Part shown: one piece after another, positions 16,603-25,295 of the stretch
How positions within the stretch are numbered: the first letter of the stretch is position 1
How the letters are laid out: every line of letters starts with the position of its first letter
Origin: Streptomyces odonnellii
Lineage (GTDB): Bacteria > Actinomycetota > Actinomycetes > Streptomycetales > Streptomycetaceae
Length of the DNA: 56,786 nucleotides
Reading direction: 5' to 3'
Assembly: GCF_000981895.1 (NCBI RefSeq)
Contig: NZ_LATD01000220.1
Location: 1 to 56,786 of the forward strand
Position numbers and translations under genes: made by a program
Notes under the pieces: generated by a model
Seen by the model: only the letters and a program-made list of their open reading frames with translations
What the model was told of the DNA's origin: nothing
Database searches by the model: none

Positions 16603-17001
16603 ATGAAGCCTTGGAGCCTGCTCGACCTCGACAAGGCCCTGCGAACGAGCTGGGCCGCCGACACCTGTTCACCGGACGACCGCGCCGACTGGCACCCCGG
16701 CAACCCGGCCCGGGGCCACTGCGACATCACGGCGCTGATCGTCCATGACATATTCGGCGGCGACCTCATGCTCGGCGAAGTCCATCTTGATGGGGAACAG
16801 CACGGCTACCACTGGTGGAACCAACTGCCCAGCGGTGTCGAACTCGACCTGACGCACGAGCAGTTCGAGCGAGGCCAGACCGTCACCGCCCGGCGCGTCG
16901 TGGCCCGGCCGCCGGGCCCGCTGTCCCGTCGCTGGGACGAGTACCTCCTCCTGCGCGAGCGGGTCGCCGGGCGCCTCGGGCGTCCGGCATGGCTTCGCTG
17001 A
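16603..17001 (+). CDS. YunG-like protein of unknown function
   Basis: 132 residues, cytoplasmic. Conserved features are WAADTCSPDD near residue 20, PARGHCDITALIVHDIFGGD, then HGYHWWNQLPSGVELDLTHEQF. The Cys, His and Asp in that order, with a transglutaminase/NlpC-like appearance, match the family named after Bacillus YunG. No function is established. The ATG is taken from the family N-terminus; no strong ribosome binding site. Convergent with the PP2C gene, 71 bases between stops. Confidence 0.75.
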   Translation: MKPWSLLDLDKALRTSWAADTCSPDDRADWHPGNPARGHCDITALIVHDIFGGDLMLGEVHLDGEQHGYHWWNQLPSGVELDLTHEQFERGQTVTARRVVARPPGPLSRRWDEYLLLRERVAGRLGRPAWLR

Positions 17002-17072
17002 GTACGGCAGCGATCGGGGGCGGGGTGCGACGACCTGTGCCACGCGTGCCAACCCACGGGCGCGGACACGGC

Positions 17073-18293
17073 CTACGCGTTCGTCGGCTGCGCCGTCGGT
17101 TCCGGCAGGCGATCCATCGCGACGAGTGCCACGTCGTCCTGCAACCGGCCGTCCACATGCTTCAGCAGGTCCTTCATCAGGACCTCCAGGAGCTGATCGG
17201 GTTCGCGCCAGCGCAGTTGGGCGATCCGGTCGGACGCCGGGTAGAACATGCCGGTGGCATCGCGGGCTTCGAGCAGGCCGTCGGTGTGGAGCAGGAGTGT
17301 CTCCCCGGGCTCCAGCCGGAAGACATCGAGGTGGTACTCCTCGGCCGAACCTGCCAGCCCGAGTGGAGGCGCGGGCTGGGTCGAGCGCAGGGGCTCGGCC
17401 GGGCCGCCACCGGAGCGCAGGGGCGACGGGTGGCCGCAACTGATCATCCGGACCACGGGAATGTCGTCGGGCACCTCGACGACCAGGACGGTGATGAACC
17501 GTTCACCGCTGTCGCGGTCGGCCGCGCTGACCTCCATGAGATGCCTGCGGACACTGCCCTCCAGCGAGGCGACCAGCTCCGGCAGGGTGGCGGCGCGGTG
17601 CGCGGCCTCCCGGAAGGCGCCCAGCACCGTGGTGGCGTCGTCGACCGCCGGAAGCCCGTGACCCCGTACGTCCCCGATGATGAGCCGGACCGCGCCGGGG
17701 ATCCGCGCCGCCGCGTACAGATCGCCGCCGATCTGTGCCTGGGCCGCCGCCGAGCGGTACACCGACGCGATCCGCAGCCGTCCGATCCGGAGGGGAAGGG
17801 GGCGCAGCACCGCGCGCTGCACCGTGTCGGAGACGGACCGGACCTGGTTGAACGCCTTGGTGTCCAGCCCCCGCAGATACCAGAAGAGCAGGACCAGACC
17901 GCATACCACGAGCTGATCGATCACATGGATGGGCAGGATCGCCGAGTTCAGCAGACCGTCCCGGATGTCCAGGGAGACCCCGGCCACACACGAGACCGCG
18001 GTGATGACCCCCGTGACCCCGGGGCCCGCGAGTCCCGCGGTCATCGCGGGGACGGCCACCAGGAGCGAGGCCAGATGGATTTCGGGGGGAACGAGGAAAC
18101 CCGTTACCGTGACCGTGCACAGCACGGCAACCGGAAGCAGCTTGGGCGCCTGCGACAGCGATCTCATGACCGTCGACTGCTGGGCCGCCGGATTGCCCGG
18201 CATTCGCAAGCCGCTGGTCGTGGCAGCCTCGATGAGCCGCGTCAGACCGGCGGGGATACGTTTCGGCTTCATCCTCCGGCGGAGTGGTTCCAT
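17073..18293 (-). CDS. membrane-anchored PP2C (SpoIIE-type) phosphatase
   Basis: 406 residues. After a basic N-terminus there are about four membrane helices (residues roughly 45-135, including LLPVAVLCTVTVTGFLVP and QLVVCGLVLLFWYL). A SpoIIE-type Ser/Thr phosphatase domain follows, with metal-binding Asp residues in QIGGDLYAAA, IIGDVRGHGLPA, LLLHTDGLLEARD and DDVALVAMDR. Such proteins dephosphorylate anti-anti-sigma factors in Streptomyces. No anti-sigma gene adjoins, so the target is unknown. Start: ATG at 18293 with a weak CACAGG; a second ATG at 18272 abuts CGGAGG and is less likely. Confidence 0.85.
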   Translation of the reverse strand: MEPLRRRMKPKRIPAGLTRLIEAATTSGLRMPGNPAAQQSTVMRSLSQAPKLLPVAVLCTVTVTGFLVPPEIHLASLLVAVPAMTAGLAGPGVTGVITAVSCVAGVSLDIRDGLLNSAILPIHVIDQLVVCGLVLLFWYLRGLDTKAFNQVRSVSDTVQRAVLRPLPLRIGRLRIASVYRSAAAQAQIGGDLYAAARIPGAVRLIIGDVRGHGLPAVDDATTVLGAFREAAHRAATLPELVASLEGSVRRHLMEVSAADRDSGERFITVLVVEVPDDIPVVRMISCGHPSPLRSGGGPAEPLRSTQPAPPLGLAGSAEEYHLDVFRLEPGETLLLHTDGLLEARDATGMFYPASDRIAQLRWREPDQLLEVLMKDLLKHVDGRLQDDVALVAMDRLPEPTAQPTNA

Positions 18294-18502
18294 GGTTTGC
18301 CTGTGCTTGAGCGGTGTGTCCGACTGGCGACAGACGTTCGCGGGCGCTGCCGGTGTCCGGTGCTTCCCCTGCGGCCCAGGTCCGGCCGTGATTGGTGAAG
18401 GATAGTACAGAAATGCACTTTTCCGGGTTATATTCCGCAGGCTGGACACCCATGTCCGTCCCGACAACCGCGTGGTCGCATCGAATCAGGGAGAGCACTC
18501 TC

Positions 18503-18859
18503 ATGTCAGATCTCGACATCCGCGACAACCGCTCCGAGGGCCGGCTGGAGGCGTATCAGGACGGCCGGGCGGTCGGTTCGATCGTCTATCTCACGCTCGA
18601 CGCCGCCGAGGTCCCGCCCGCGCTGGTCGCGGTGCACACCGGGGTGGAGCAGGGGCACGAGGGCAAGGGCATCGCGGGCGCGCTGGTGCGTGAGCTGTAC
18701 GCGATGGCCGGGCGCGAGGGCGTACCCGTCGTACCGGTCTGCCCGTACGCCGCGCGCTGGGCCCAGCGTCATCCCGAGGACGCGCCCGCGGCCCCCGCCG
18801 ACGTGGTCAAGGCCGCGACGGAGGGACTCAAGGAGGCTCGCGAGTCACGCCAGGACTGA
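18503..18859 (+). CDS. small GNAT family N-acetyltransferase (YjdJ/YidJ type)
   Basis: 118 residues. Layout of the short GNAT_3-like proteins: DNRSEGRLEAYQDGRAVGS strand, YLTLDAAEVPPALVAVHTGV, then the acetyl-CoA loop EQGHEGKGIAGALV and PVCPYAARWAQRHPE. Acceptor unknown. The ATG at 18503 follows CAGGGAGAG at good spacing. It is divergent from the PP2C gene, with a 209-base region between that holds a TTATATT stretch (18427-18433) as possible promoter material. Confidence 0.82.
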   Translation: MSDLDIRDNRSEGRLEAYQDGRAVGSIVYLTLDAAEVPPALVAVHTGVEQGHEGKGIAGALVRELYAMAGREGVPVVPVCPYAARWAQRHPEDAPAAPADVVKAATEGLKEARESRQD

Positions 18860-18953
18860 GGCGGCGCGGGCGCCTGGCCGAAGTTGCTGTCCGTTCCGGC
18901 ATGCTTTGCCCGGTCAAGTGGAGAATGCCGGTCGCGGTACTAGCATCGCGATC

Positions 18954-19583
18954 ATGCTGACTCTGCTCCATACCTCCCCGGTCCATGTCCCGGTCTTCGA
19001 CGCCCTGCGGGACGTGGACCACCCCGGACTCGCCCTCCGTCATGTCGTCGACGAGTCGCTGCTCATCCGGGCGCGGGCCGAGGGCCCCGAATCGGTGGCC
19101 CAGGACATCGCGGCGGCGCTCGCCCCCGCGGTCGCCGAGGGCACGACCGCAGTGCTTTGCACCTGCTCGACCATCGGCGAGGTCGCGGAGAAGACCAGCG
19201 TGGTCCTCGGTGTGCCCGTGCTGCGGGTGGACCGGCCGATGGCCGCGGCCGCCGCGGCGGCCGGCCGGGTCGTCGTGGTCGCCGCCCTGGAGAGCACACT
19301 GGAACCGACGGCCGCGCTGATCCGCCAGGAGGCGGCGGGGCGCCCGGTCGATCTGCGCATGCTGCTGGTCGAGGGTGCCTGGGAGCGCTTCGAGGCGGGC
19401 GACCGCGACGCCTATCTGGACATGGTGGCTGCCGCGGTCGACGGGGTCACCGGAGCGGATGTGGTCGTACTGGCCCAGGCCTCGATGGCCGACGCGGCCG
19501 ACCGTACGACCTGCGGGATCCCGGTGTTCTCCAGCCCGCGCCCGGGCCTGAACGCCGCTGCCGCGGCCGCCGCCGCGATCTGA
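18954..19583 (+). CDS. Asp/Glu racemase superfamily protein
   Basis: 209 residues. Two Cys in the positions of the two-base racemase mechanism are visible, TAVLCTCSTIGE near residue 65 and DRTTCGIPVFSSP near the C-terminus. The fold repeats two alpha/beta halves. Members include aspartate, glutamate and hydantoin racemases and arylmalonate decarboxylase, so the substrate cannot be assigned. It is not MurI by length and motifs. Start ATG at 18954 follows the family N-terminus; a ribosome binding site is not clear. An alanine-rich tail ends the protein. Confidence 0.75.
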   Translation: MLTLLHTSPVHVPVFDALRDVDHPGLALRHVVDESLLIRARAEGPESVAQDIAAALAPAVAEGTTAVLCTCSTIGEVAEKTSVVLGVPVLRVDRPMAAAAAAAGRVVVVAALESTLEPTAALIRQEAAGRPVDLRMLLVEGAWERFEAGDRDAYLDMVAAAVDGVTGADVVVLAQASMADAADRTTCGIPVFSSPRPGLNAAAAAAAAI

Positions 19584-19767
19584 CGCCGGTCCGGCCGGCG
19601 GGTACGGAAAACCGCGGGTACGGAAAACCTCCCGGGTGCCCCCCAGCGCCACCGTGCGGTCGCCGTGCGGGCACCGGTGGCGGATCGTGCGTGGACCCGG
19701 CGCGCGGGGGCACGCGCACCGGGAGAGAGTGAGAACGCAGCACGCCCGCACTCCTGGAGGCAAGGCC

Positions 19768-20061
19768 ATGACCAGCCCGAACCCCGCCCCCGTACATCCC
19801 GATCCCGTACACCCCGACGCCGTACCGCCCACATCCACCCCGCGGCCCGGACCGCCGGGCCCCGGGCCCGACCCGGTGCCACCGGCTCCGCCGCCGATGC
19901 CCACACCGCCGCCGCACCCGGCGCCCCCGCCGGGACCCGGTCCGGTACCCACACCGGACCCGATCCCGAGCCCGCCGCCGCCGGGCCCCGGTCCCGTACC
20001 GCCGCCGGAGCCGGAACCCTCACCAGGGCCCCTGGGACGGCGCCCGGCGGCGATGAGCTGA
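19768..20061 (+). CDS. proline-rich low-complexity protein
   Basis: 97 residues, of which nearly half are proline, with repeated PxP, PPP and GPGP units (PNPAPVHPDPVHPDAVPP at the start, PPPGPGPVPTP later). No globular domain or signal peptide. The case for a real gene is the excellent ribosome binding site GGAGGCAAGGCC before the ATG, with an intergenic region upstream. The case against is that GC-rich repeats often stay open by chance. Unknown function; possibly a flexible linker-like or surface protein. Confidence 0.5.
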   Translation: MTSPNPAPVHPDPVHPDAVPPTSTPRPGPPGPGPDPVPPAPPPMPTPPPHPAPPPGPGPVPTPDPIPSPPPPGPGPVPPPEPEPSPGPLGRRPAAMS

Positions 20062-20097
20062 CGGACCCGGCGACGGGGACTCAGCGGGAAGCACGCG

Positions 20098-21537
20098 CTA
20101 CGCGGAGACCTCCGAGCGGTCACCGCCCCACAGCGTGTGGAACGAGCCCTCGCGGTCCGTGCGCCGGTAGGTGTGCGCGCCGAAGAAGTCCCGCTGCCCC
20201 TGCGTGAGCGCGGCGGGCAGCCGCTCCGCGCGCAGCGCGTCGTAGTACGAGAGCGCCGCCGCGAAGCCCGGCGTCGGCACACCCTGGTGCACGGCCGTGG
20301 CGACGACCGCGCGCCAGTCCTCCTGCGCCGCGCCGATCTCCTCGGCGAACTGCTTGTCCGAGAGCAGGCTCGGCAGATCGCGCTGGGTGTCGAACGCCTC
20401 GCGGATCCGGTCCAGGAAGGCGGCCCGGATGATGCACCCCGCCCGCCAGATCGCGGCGACGGAACCGAGGTCGATGTTCCAGCCGTACTCCTCGCTGCCC
20501 GCCTGGATCTGGTGGAAGCCCTGGGTGTACGAGACGATCTTCGAGGCGTAGAGCGCCTGCTCGACCTGGTCGGCGAAGCGCGCCGCGTCCGCCTCGGAGA
20601 GCGGCGCCGCCGTCGGGCCCGGCAGCGAGCGGGAGGCCTCGCGCAGCGCGGCGTGCCCGGAGAGCGAGCGTGCGAAGACCGCCTCCGCGATACCGGAGAC
20701 CGGGACCCCCAGATCGAGCGCGATCTGCACGGTCCAGCGGCCGGTGCCCTTCTGCTCGGCCTGGTCGGTCACAATGTCCACGAACGGCTTGCCGGTCGCC
20801 GCGTCCGTATGGGCGAGCACCTCGGCGGTGATCTCGATCAGATACGAGTCGAGCCGCCCGGTGTTCCAGGACCTGAAGGTCTCCGCGATCTTCGCGGGGG
20901 AGTAGCCGGCCACGGACCGCAGCAGGTGGTACGCCTCGGCGATGAGCTGCATGTCGGCGTACTCGATGCCGTTGTGCACCATCTTCACGAAGTGGCCCGC
21001 CCCGTCCGGACCGATATGGGTCACACACGGCGCGCCGTCGGGCGCCTTCGCCGCGATCCGCTCCAGCAGCGGGCCGAGCGAGGCATACGACTCGGCGGAG
21101 CCGCCGGGCATGATGCTCGGACCGTGCAGCGCGCCTTCCTCGCCGCCCGAGATACCCACACCGACAAAGTGGATTCCGCGCTCGCGCAGCTCCCGCTCCC
21201 GGCGCCGGGTGTCGGCGAAGTGGGCGTTGCCGCCGTCGATGATGACATCGCCCTCCTCGAGCAGCGGGGCGAACTCCTCGATCACGGCATCCGTCGGACC
21301 ACCGGCCTTCACCATGATGATCAGCCGGCGCGGACGCTCCAGCGCCGCGACGAAGTCCGCCGCGGACTCGGCCGCGACGAAGGTGCCCTCGTCCCCGAAC
21401 TCGTCGACCAGAGCACGCGTCTTCGACACGGTCCGGTTGTGCACCGCGACCGTGAGGCCGTTGCGGGCGAAGTTCCGGGCGAGGTTGCGGCCCATCACCG
21501 CGAGCCCCGTGACACCGATCTGGGCTGTTCCACTCAT
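20098..21537 (-). CDS. gndA: 6-phosphogluconate dehydrogenase, NADP-dependent, decarboxylating
   Basis: Oxidative pentose phosphate pathway: 6-phosphogluconate to ribulose 5-phosphate plus CO2 and NADPH. 479 residues, the long dimeric type. The Rossmann motif is GVTGLAVMGRNLARN; then IIMVKAGGPTD, IDGGNAHFADT, the substrate stretch GVGISGGEEGALHGPS, and the catalytic region GHFVKMVHNGIEYAD with Lys and Asn. QKGTGRWT and GLH/RT-like C-terminal residues are present. The ATG at 21537 follows GGAGCACACGAC. It may serve the pathway fed by the sugar operons downstream, though it is a separate unit. Confidence 0.96.
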   Translation of the reverse strand: MSGTAQIGVTGLAVMGRNLARNFARNGLTVAVHNRTVSKTRALVDEFGDEGTFVAAESAADFVAALERPRRLIIMVKAGGPTDAVIEEFAPLLEEGDVIIDGGNAHFADTRRRERELRERGIHFVGVGISGGEEGALHGPSIMPGGSAESYASLGPLLERIAAKAPDGAPCVTHIGPDGAGHFVKMVHNGIEYADMQLIAEAYHLLRSVAGYSPAKIAETFRSWNTGRLDSYLIEITAEVLAHTDAATGKPFVDIVTDQAEQKGTGRWTVQIALDLGVPVSGIAEAVFARSLSGHAALREASRSLPGPTAAPLSEADAARFADQVEQALYASKIVSYTQGFHQIQAGSEEYGWNIDLGSVAAIWRAGCIIRAAFLDRIREAFDTQRDLPSLLSDKQFAEEIGAAQEDWRAVVATAVHQGVPTPGFAAALSYYDALRAERLPAALTQGQRDFFGAHTYRRTDREGSFHTLWGGDRSEVSA

Positions 21538-21997
21538 GTCGTGTGCTCCTGGGTATCCGTCGGATGCGCCGCGCGCCACCGCTGTCCCGTCGGAAGGCGG
21601 TACGTACGGCGGAGCGCGGCTGTTCATCAATCGTCAAGCCGGCCTGGACGTTGTGCATTTCCGGGCCTGTGGCATCGTGCCGTAGTTCTCCGTGCGAGCG
21701 CGAGGCGCACCGTGCGCAGGTGTGACCGGGCTTCCGAATGCCCGCTCCGGTCACGGGAACAGTGTGTACCGCACCGGGCGCCGAACGGGCGCGTACCGGG
21801 CACCAATCGGGCAGCGGCCCGGACGGTTGAACCCCCGATTGCCAGAGTGACCAGCGTAAACGGTCTTGGTGAAACGGGCATGAACGGGCACAGCCAATGT
21901 TGCGAAGAAGCTGGTGGCGGCGGGTCCCTTGCTTGTACAAACGACGCATGAGCCCGAACGGGTGCTGAGCCGCAGCAAAGCAGGGAAGTGTGTGGTC
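21538..21997. other. divergent intergenic region between gndA and the DeoR gene
   Basis: 460 bases with no supported gene. It holds the GGAGCACACGAC site of gndA on one side and AGGGAAG of the DeoR gene on the other. TTGTACAA (21933-21940), an 8-bp palindrome, lies about 60 bases before the DeoR start and shares GTACA with repeats found after that gene. No clear -35/-10 pair was found for either direction. Confidence 0.4.
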
Positions 21998-22759
21998 GTG
22001 GACACCGACGAGCGCCGACGAGAAATCCTTGAGATCGCCCGACGAGACGGATCGGTGGAGGTCACCGCGCTGGCGGGGAGACTCCGGGTCGCCAAGGAGA
22101 CCGTACGGCGAGACCTGCACGCCCTGGAGGAACACGGACTCGTACGGCGTACCCACGGCGGCGCCTACCCGGTGGAGAGCGCCGGATTCGAGACCACCCT
22201 CGCGGTACGGACCACCCGGCTCGTCCCCCAGAAGTCACGGATCGCGGTCGCCGCGGCCGATCTTCTCGGTGACGCCGAGACGGTCTTCGTCGACGAGGGC
22301 TTCACCCCACAGCTCGTGGCCGAGGCACTGCCCCGGGACCGTCCGCTGACCGTGGTCACCGCCTCCCTCGCGGTGGCGACCGCGCTCGCGGACGCCGAGA
22401 AGATCGCCGTACTGCTGCTCGGCGGCCGGGTCCGGGGCTCCACCATGGCCACGGTCGACCACTGGACCACCCGGATGCTCTCCGAGTTCGTCATCGACCT
22501 GGCGTACGTCGGAGCGAACGGCATATCCCGCGAGTACGGGCTCACCACCCCCGACCCCGCGGTTAGCGAGGTGAAGGCACAAGCCATGCGGAGCGCCCGG
22601 CGACGGGTCTTCGCCGGGATCCACACCAAGTTCGGCGCGGTCAGCTTCTGCCGCTTCGCCGAGGTCGGTGACTTCGAGTCGATCGTGACGGACGCGGGGC
22701 TGCCCTCGGCCGAGGCCCAGCGGTATTCGCTGCTCGGGCCGCAGGTCATCCGGGTCTGA
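21998..22759 (+). CDS. DeoR family transcriptional regulator of the polyol operon
   Basis: 253 residues. The N-terminal helix-turn-helix (VTALAGRLRVAKETVRRDL) is followed by the DeoR marker GLVRRTHGGA, and the C-terminal sugar-phosphate isomerase-like sensor contains VDEGFTPQLVAEAL, LLLGGRVRGSTMA and DLAYVGANGIS. Such regulators usually repress and respond to a phosphorylated sugar. It directly precedes, in the same direction, a polyol uptake and catabolism operon, so fructose phosphate or a related kinase product is a likely effector (inference). Start uncertain: GTG at 21998 sits 9 bases after AGGGAAG; GTG at 21992 and 21962 are alternatives. Confidence 0.85.
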   Translation: MDTDERRREILEIARRDGSVEVTALAGRLRVAKETVRRDLHALEEHGLVRRTHGGAYPVESAGFETTLAVRTTRLVPQKSRIAVAAADLLGDAETVFVDEGFTPQLVAEALPRDRPLTVVTASLAVATALADAEKIAVLLLGGRVRGSTMATVDHWTTRMLSEFVIDLAYVGANGISREYGLTTPDPAVSEVKAQAMRSARRRVFAGIHTKFGAVSFCRFAEVGDFESIVTDAGLPSAEAQRYSLLGPQVIRV

Positions 22760-22784
22760 TCCGGTCCGGCCCGCTCATTTTCCC

Positions 22785-22840
22785 TCGTACACCCTTTCGT
22801 ACATTCATGGATCCTTCAGTACCCCTATAAGCACCCATAA
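22785..22840 (+). promoter_or_regulatory. direct-repeat control region of the polyol operon
   Basis: TCGTACA occurs twice at 22785-22791 and 22797-22803, exactly 12 bases apart. A degenerate third copy TCAGTAC lies at 22816-22822. Next come ACCCCTATAA (22821-22830) and CACCCATAA (22832-22840). TATAAG (22826-22831) could be a -10. The position between the DeoR gene and the binding-protein gene suggests the DeoR operator; this is inference. Confidence 0.45.
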
Positions 22841-22926
22841 ATCCCACCGCGAGTCCTCCGGAATACTTTCAGTCCCTCCGCAGTCCCCCTGTCCCCAGCA
22901 ACCCGCAAATCCCAGGAGAGAACGTC

Positions 22927-24315
22927 ATGCCCCTCCAGCCACTTCAGCACCTCCAGCAACGACGGCGTCGCGGAAGCCGAAGCGGGATCCAAGCCGCGGT
23001 CGCGAGCGCGGCCCTGATCGCCCTGCTCGCGGGGTGCAGCGGCGCGGGCGGCACCTCCTCCTCGGACGGTGACACGCTCAATGTGCTGATGGTGAACAAC
23101 CCGCAGATGGTCGAGTTGCAGAAGCTCACCGCGGACAACTTCACCAAGGACACCGGAATCAAGGTCAACTTCACGGTCCTGCCGGAGAACGACGTCCGCG
23201 ACAAGATCACCCAGGACTTCTCCAACCAGGCCGGGCAGTACGACGTAGCCACCATCAGCAATTTCGAGGTGCCCTTCTACGCCAAGAACGGCTGGCTCCA
23301 CCCGCTCGACGAGTACTCCGCCAAGGACAAGGACTTCGACCAGGCCGACATACTCAAGCCGCTCCAGGACTCCCTCACCGCCGAGGACGGCAAGCTCTAC
23401 GGCGAGCCCTTCTACGGCGAGTCGTCCTTCCTGATGTACCGCAAGGACGTCTTCGCGGCGAAGAACCTGACGATGCCCGCCAAGCCCACCTGGGCGCAGG
23501 TCGCCGATCTCGCCGCCAAGGTGGACGGCGCGCAGAAGAACATGCGGGGCATCTGTCTGCGCGGACTGCCCGGCTGGGGCGAGGTCATCGCCCCGCTGAC
23601 CACGGTCGTCAACACCATGGGCGGCACCTGGTTCACCAAGGACTGGGAGGCGCAGCTCACCTCGCCCGAGTTCACCAAGGCCACCAATTTCTATGTCGAC
23701 CTGGTGCGCAACCACGGCCAGGCGGGCGCGCCGCAGTCCGGCTACGCCGAGTGCCTCAACAACATGACGCAGGGCAACTCGGCCATGTGGTACGACGCCA
23801 CCGCCGGCGCCGGATCGCTGGAGGCCAAGGGCTCCCCGGTCAAGGGCAAGATCGGCTACGTACCGGCGCCCGTCGACAAGACGGAGAGCTCCGGCTGGCT
23901 CTACACCTGGGCCTGGGGCATGCAGAAGGCCTCCACCAAGACCGAGAGCGCCTGGAAGTTCATCTCCTGGGCCTCCAGCAAGGAGTACGAGAACCTCGTC
24001 GGCGAGAAGATCGGCTGGGCCAACGTCCCGGCCGGCAAGCGGGCCTCGACCTACGCCAACCCGGACTACCTGAAGGACGCGGCGGCCTTCGCCGAGGTCA
24101 CCAAGCAGGCCATAGCCAGCGCGAATCCGCGTGACCCGGGCACCCAGCCGCGGCCGACCGTCGGTATCCAGTTCGTCGACATCCCCGAGTTCACCGACCT
24201 GGGCACCAAGGTCTCCCAGGAGATCAGCGCCGCCATCGCCGGCAAGAAGTCGGTCGCCGACGCGCTGAAGACCTCGCAGGCTCTCGCCGAGAAGGTAGGC
24301 AAGGAGCAGCAGTGA
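22927..24315 (+). CDS. polyol ABC transporter, substrate-binding lipoprotein
   Basis: 462-residue family 1 solute-binding lipoprotein. The basic N-terminus QRRRRGSRS and hydrophobic core end in the lipobox LLAGC with Cys37. The mature protein contains the aromatic-rich cleft expected of sugar and polyol binders (KLYGEPFYGESSFLMYRKD, SGWLYTWAWGM). It is most like sorbitol/mannitol binding proteins (SmoE), supported by the downstream polyol dehydrogenase. AGGAGAGAACGTC precedes the ATG. First gene of a five-gene operon with all later genes overlapping by 1-4 bases. Confidence 0.88.
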   Translation: MPLQPLQHLQQRRRRGSRSGIQAAVASAALIALLAGCSGAGGTSSSDGDTLNVLMVNNPQMVELQKLTADNFTKDTGIKVNFTVLPENDVRDKITQDFSNQAGQYDVATISNFEVPFYAKNGWLHPLDEYSAKDKDFDQADILKPLQDSLTAEDGKLYGEPFYGESSFLMYRKDVFAAKNLTMPAKPTWAQVADLAAKVDGAQKNMRGICLRGLPGWGEVIAPLTTVVNTMGGTWFTKDWEAQLTSPEFTKATNFYVDLVRNHGQAGAPQSGYAECLNNMTQGNSAMWYDATAGAGSLEAKGSPVKGKIGYVPAPVDKTESSGWLYTWAWGMQKASTKTESAWKFISWASSKEYENLVGEKIGWANVPAGKRASTYANPDYLKDAAAFAEVTKQAIASANPRDPGTQPRPTVGIQFVDIPEFTDLGTKVSQEISAAIAGKKSVADALKTSQALAEKVGKEQQ

Positions 24316-25295
24316 GCACCTCCCTCGGTACCGCCCCCCTCTCCCCGGCCGGCGCATCGCGCCCCGGCGCGCCCCGGCGCACCGGCCGGGGGGCCACCGG
24401 CCGGGCCCGCGCCTGGGCCACCCGGGCCCCGCTGCTGCCCGCGCTGATCTTCCTGGTCGCGGTCACCCAGTTGCCCTTCGTGGCGACCCTGGTGATCTCG
24501 CTCTTCGACTGGAACTCGCTGGCCCCCGACGAGCGCGGCTTCGCCGGACTCGCCAACTACGGCTCGGTGTTCTCGGACGAGAGCCTGCGGGACTCGGTGT
24601 TCACCACCGTCCTGCTCACCGCGAGCGTCGTGATCGTGAGTGTGATCCTCGGGCTGCTGCTGGCCCTGCTGCTGGACCGCAAGTTCTTCGGCCGCGGCTT
24701 TGTCCGTACGCTGCTGATCACCCCGTTCCTGCTGGTACCGGTCTCGGCGGCGCTGCTGTGGAAGCACGCGCTCTACAACCCCGAGTACGGGCTGTTCAAC
24801 GGGGCCTGGGCCTGGTTCACCGGACTCTTCGGGGTGTCCGGCCCGGCCCAGCCGGACTGGATCTCCGACATGCCGCTGATCGCGGTCGAGGCGGCCCTCG
24901 TCTGGCAGTGGACGCCGTTCATGATGCTCATCCTGCTCGCCGGACTCCAGAGCAGGCCCGCCGAGATCATCGAGGCCGCCAAGCTGGACGGCGCCACCAC
25001 CTGGCAGACCTTCCGCTATCTGACGCTGCCGCATCTGCGCCGCTATCTGGAGCTGGGCGTGCTGCTCGGCTCGATCTACATCGTGCAGAACTTCGACGCG
25101 GTCTTCACCCTCACCTCGGGCGGGCTCGGCACCGCGAACCTCCCGTACACCATCTACCAGACCTTCTACCAGGCTCACGAGTACGGACTTGCCTCCGCCG
25201 CCGGAGTCGTCGTGGTCATCGGCACGATCGTGATCGCGACCTTCGCCCTGCGTGTGGTCTCGTCCCTCTTCAGTGAGGAGGCGAACCGCGCATGA
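24312..25295 (+). CDS. polyol ABC transporter permease (MalF/SmoF-like)
   Basis: 327-residue inner-membrane permease with six predicted helices (first at WATRAPLLPALIFLVAVTQL). The EAA loop that contacts the ATPase is IIEAAKLDGATTWQTFRYL near residue 220. It starts at a GTG overlapping the binding-protein stop (GTGA). The N-terminal 30 residues are Pro/Ala/Arg-rich and cytoplasmic. No ATPase gene lies in the operon, so a shared MsiK-type ATPase encoded elsewhere is expected, as is usual for Streptomyces family 1 sugar importers. Confidence 0.92.
   Translation: MSTSLGTAPLSPAGASRPGAPRRTGRGATGRARAWATRAPLLPALIFLVAVTQLPFVATLVISLFDWNSLAPDERGFAGLANYGSVFSDESLRDSVFTTVLLTASVVIVSVILGLLLALLLDRKFFGRGFVRTLLITPFLLVPVSAALLWKHALYNPEYGLFNGAWAWFTGLFGVSGPAQPDWISDMPLIAVEAALVWQWTPFMMLILLAGLQSRPAEIIEAAKLDGATTWQTFRYLTLPHLRRYLELGVLLGSIYIVQNFDAVFTLTSGGLGTANLPYTIYQTFYQAHEYGLASAAGVVVVIGTIVIATFALRVVSSLFSEEANRA

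Noticed and set aside
18491..18502. GAGAGCACTCTC, similar to the lacI operator core GAGAGCGCTCTC
   Set aside because: It is the ribosome binding site and spacer of the GNAT gene, is not a perfect palindrome, and lies too close to the start codon.
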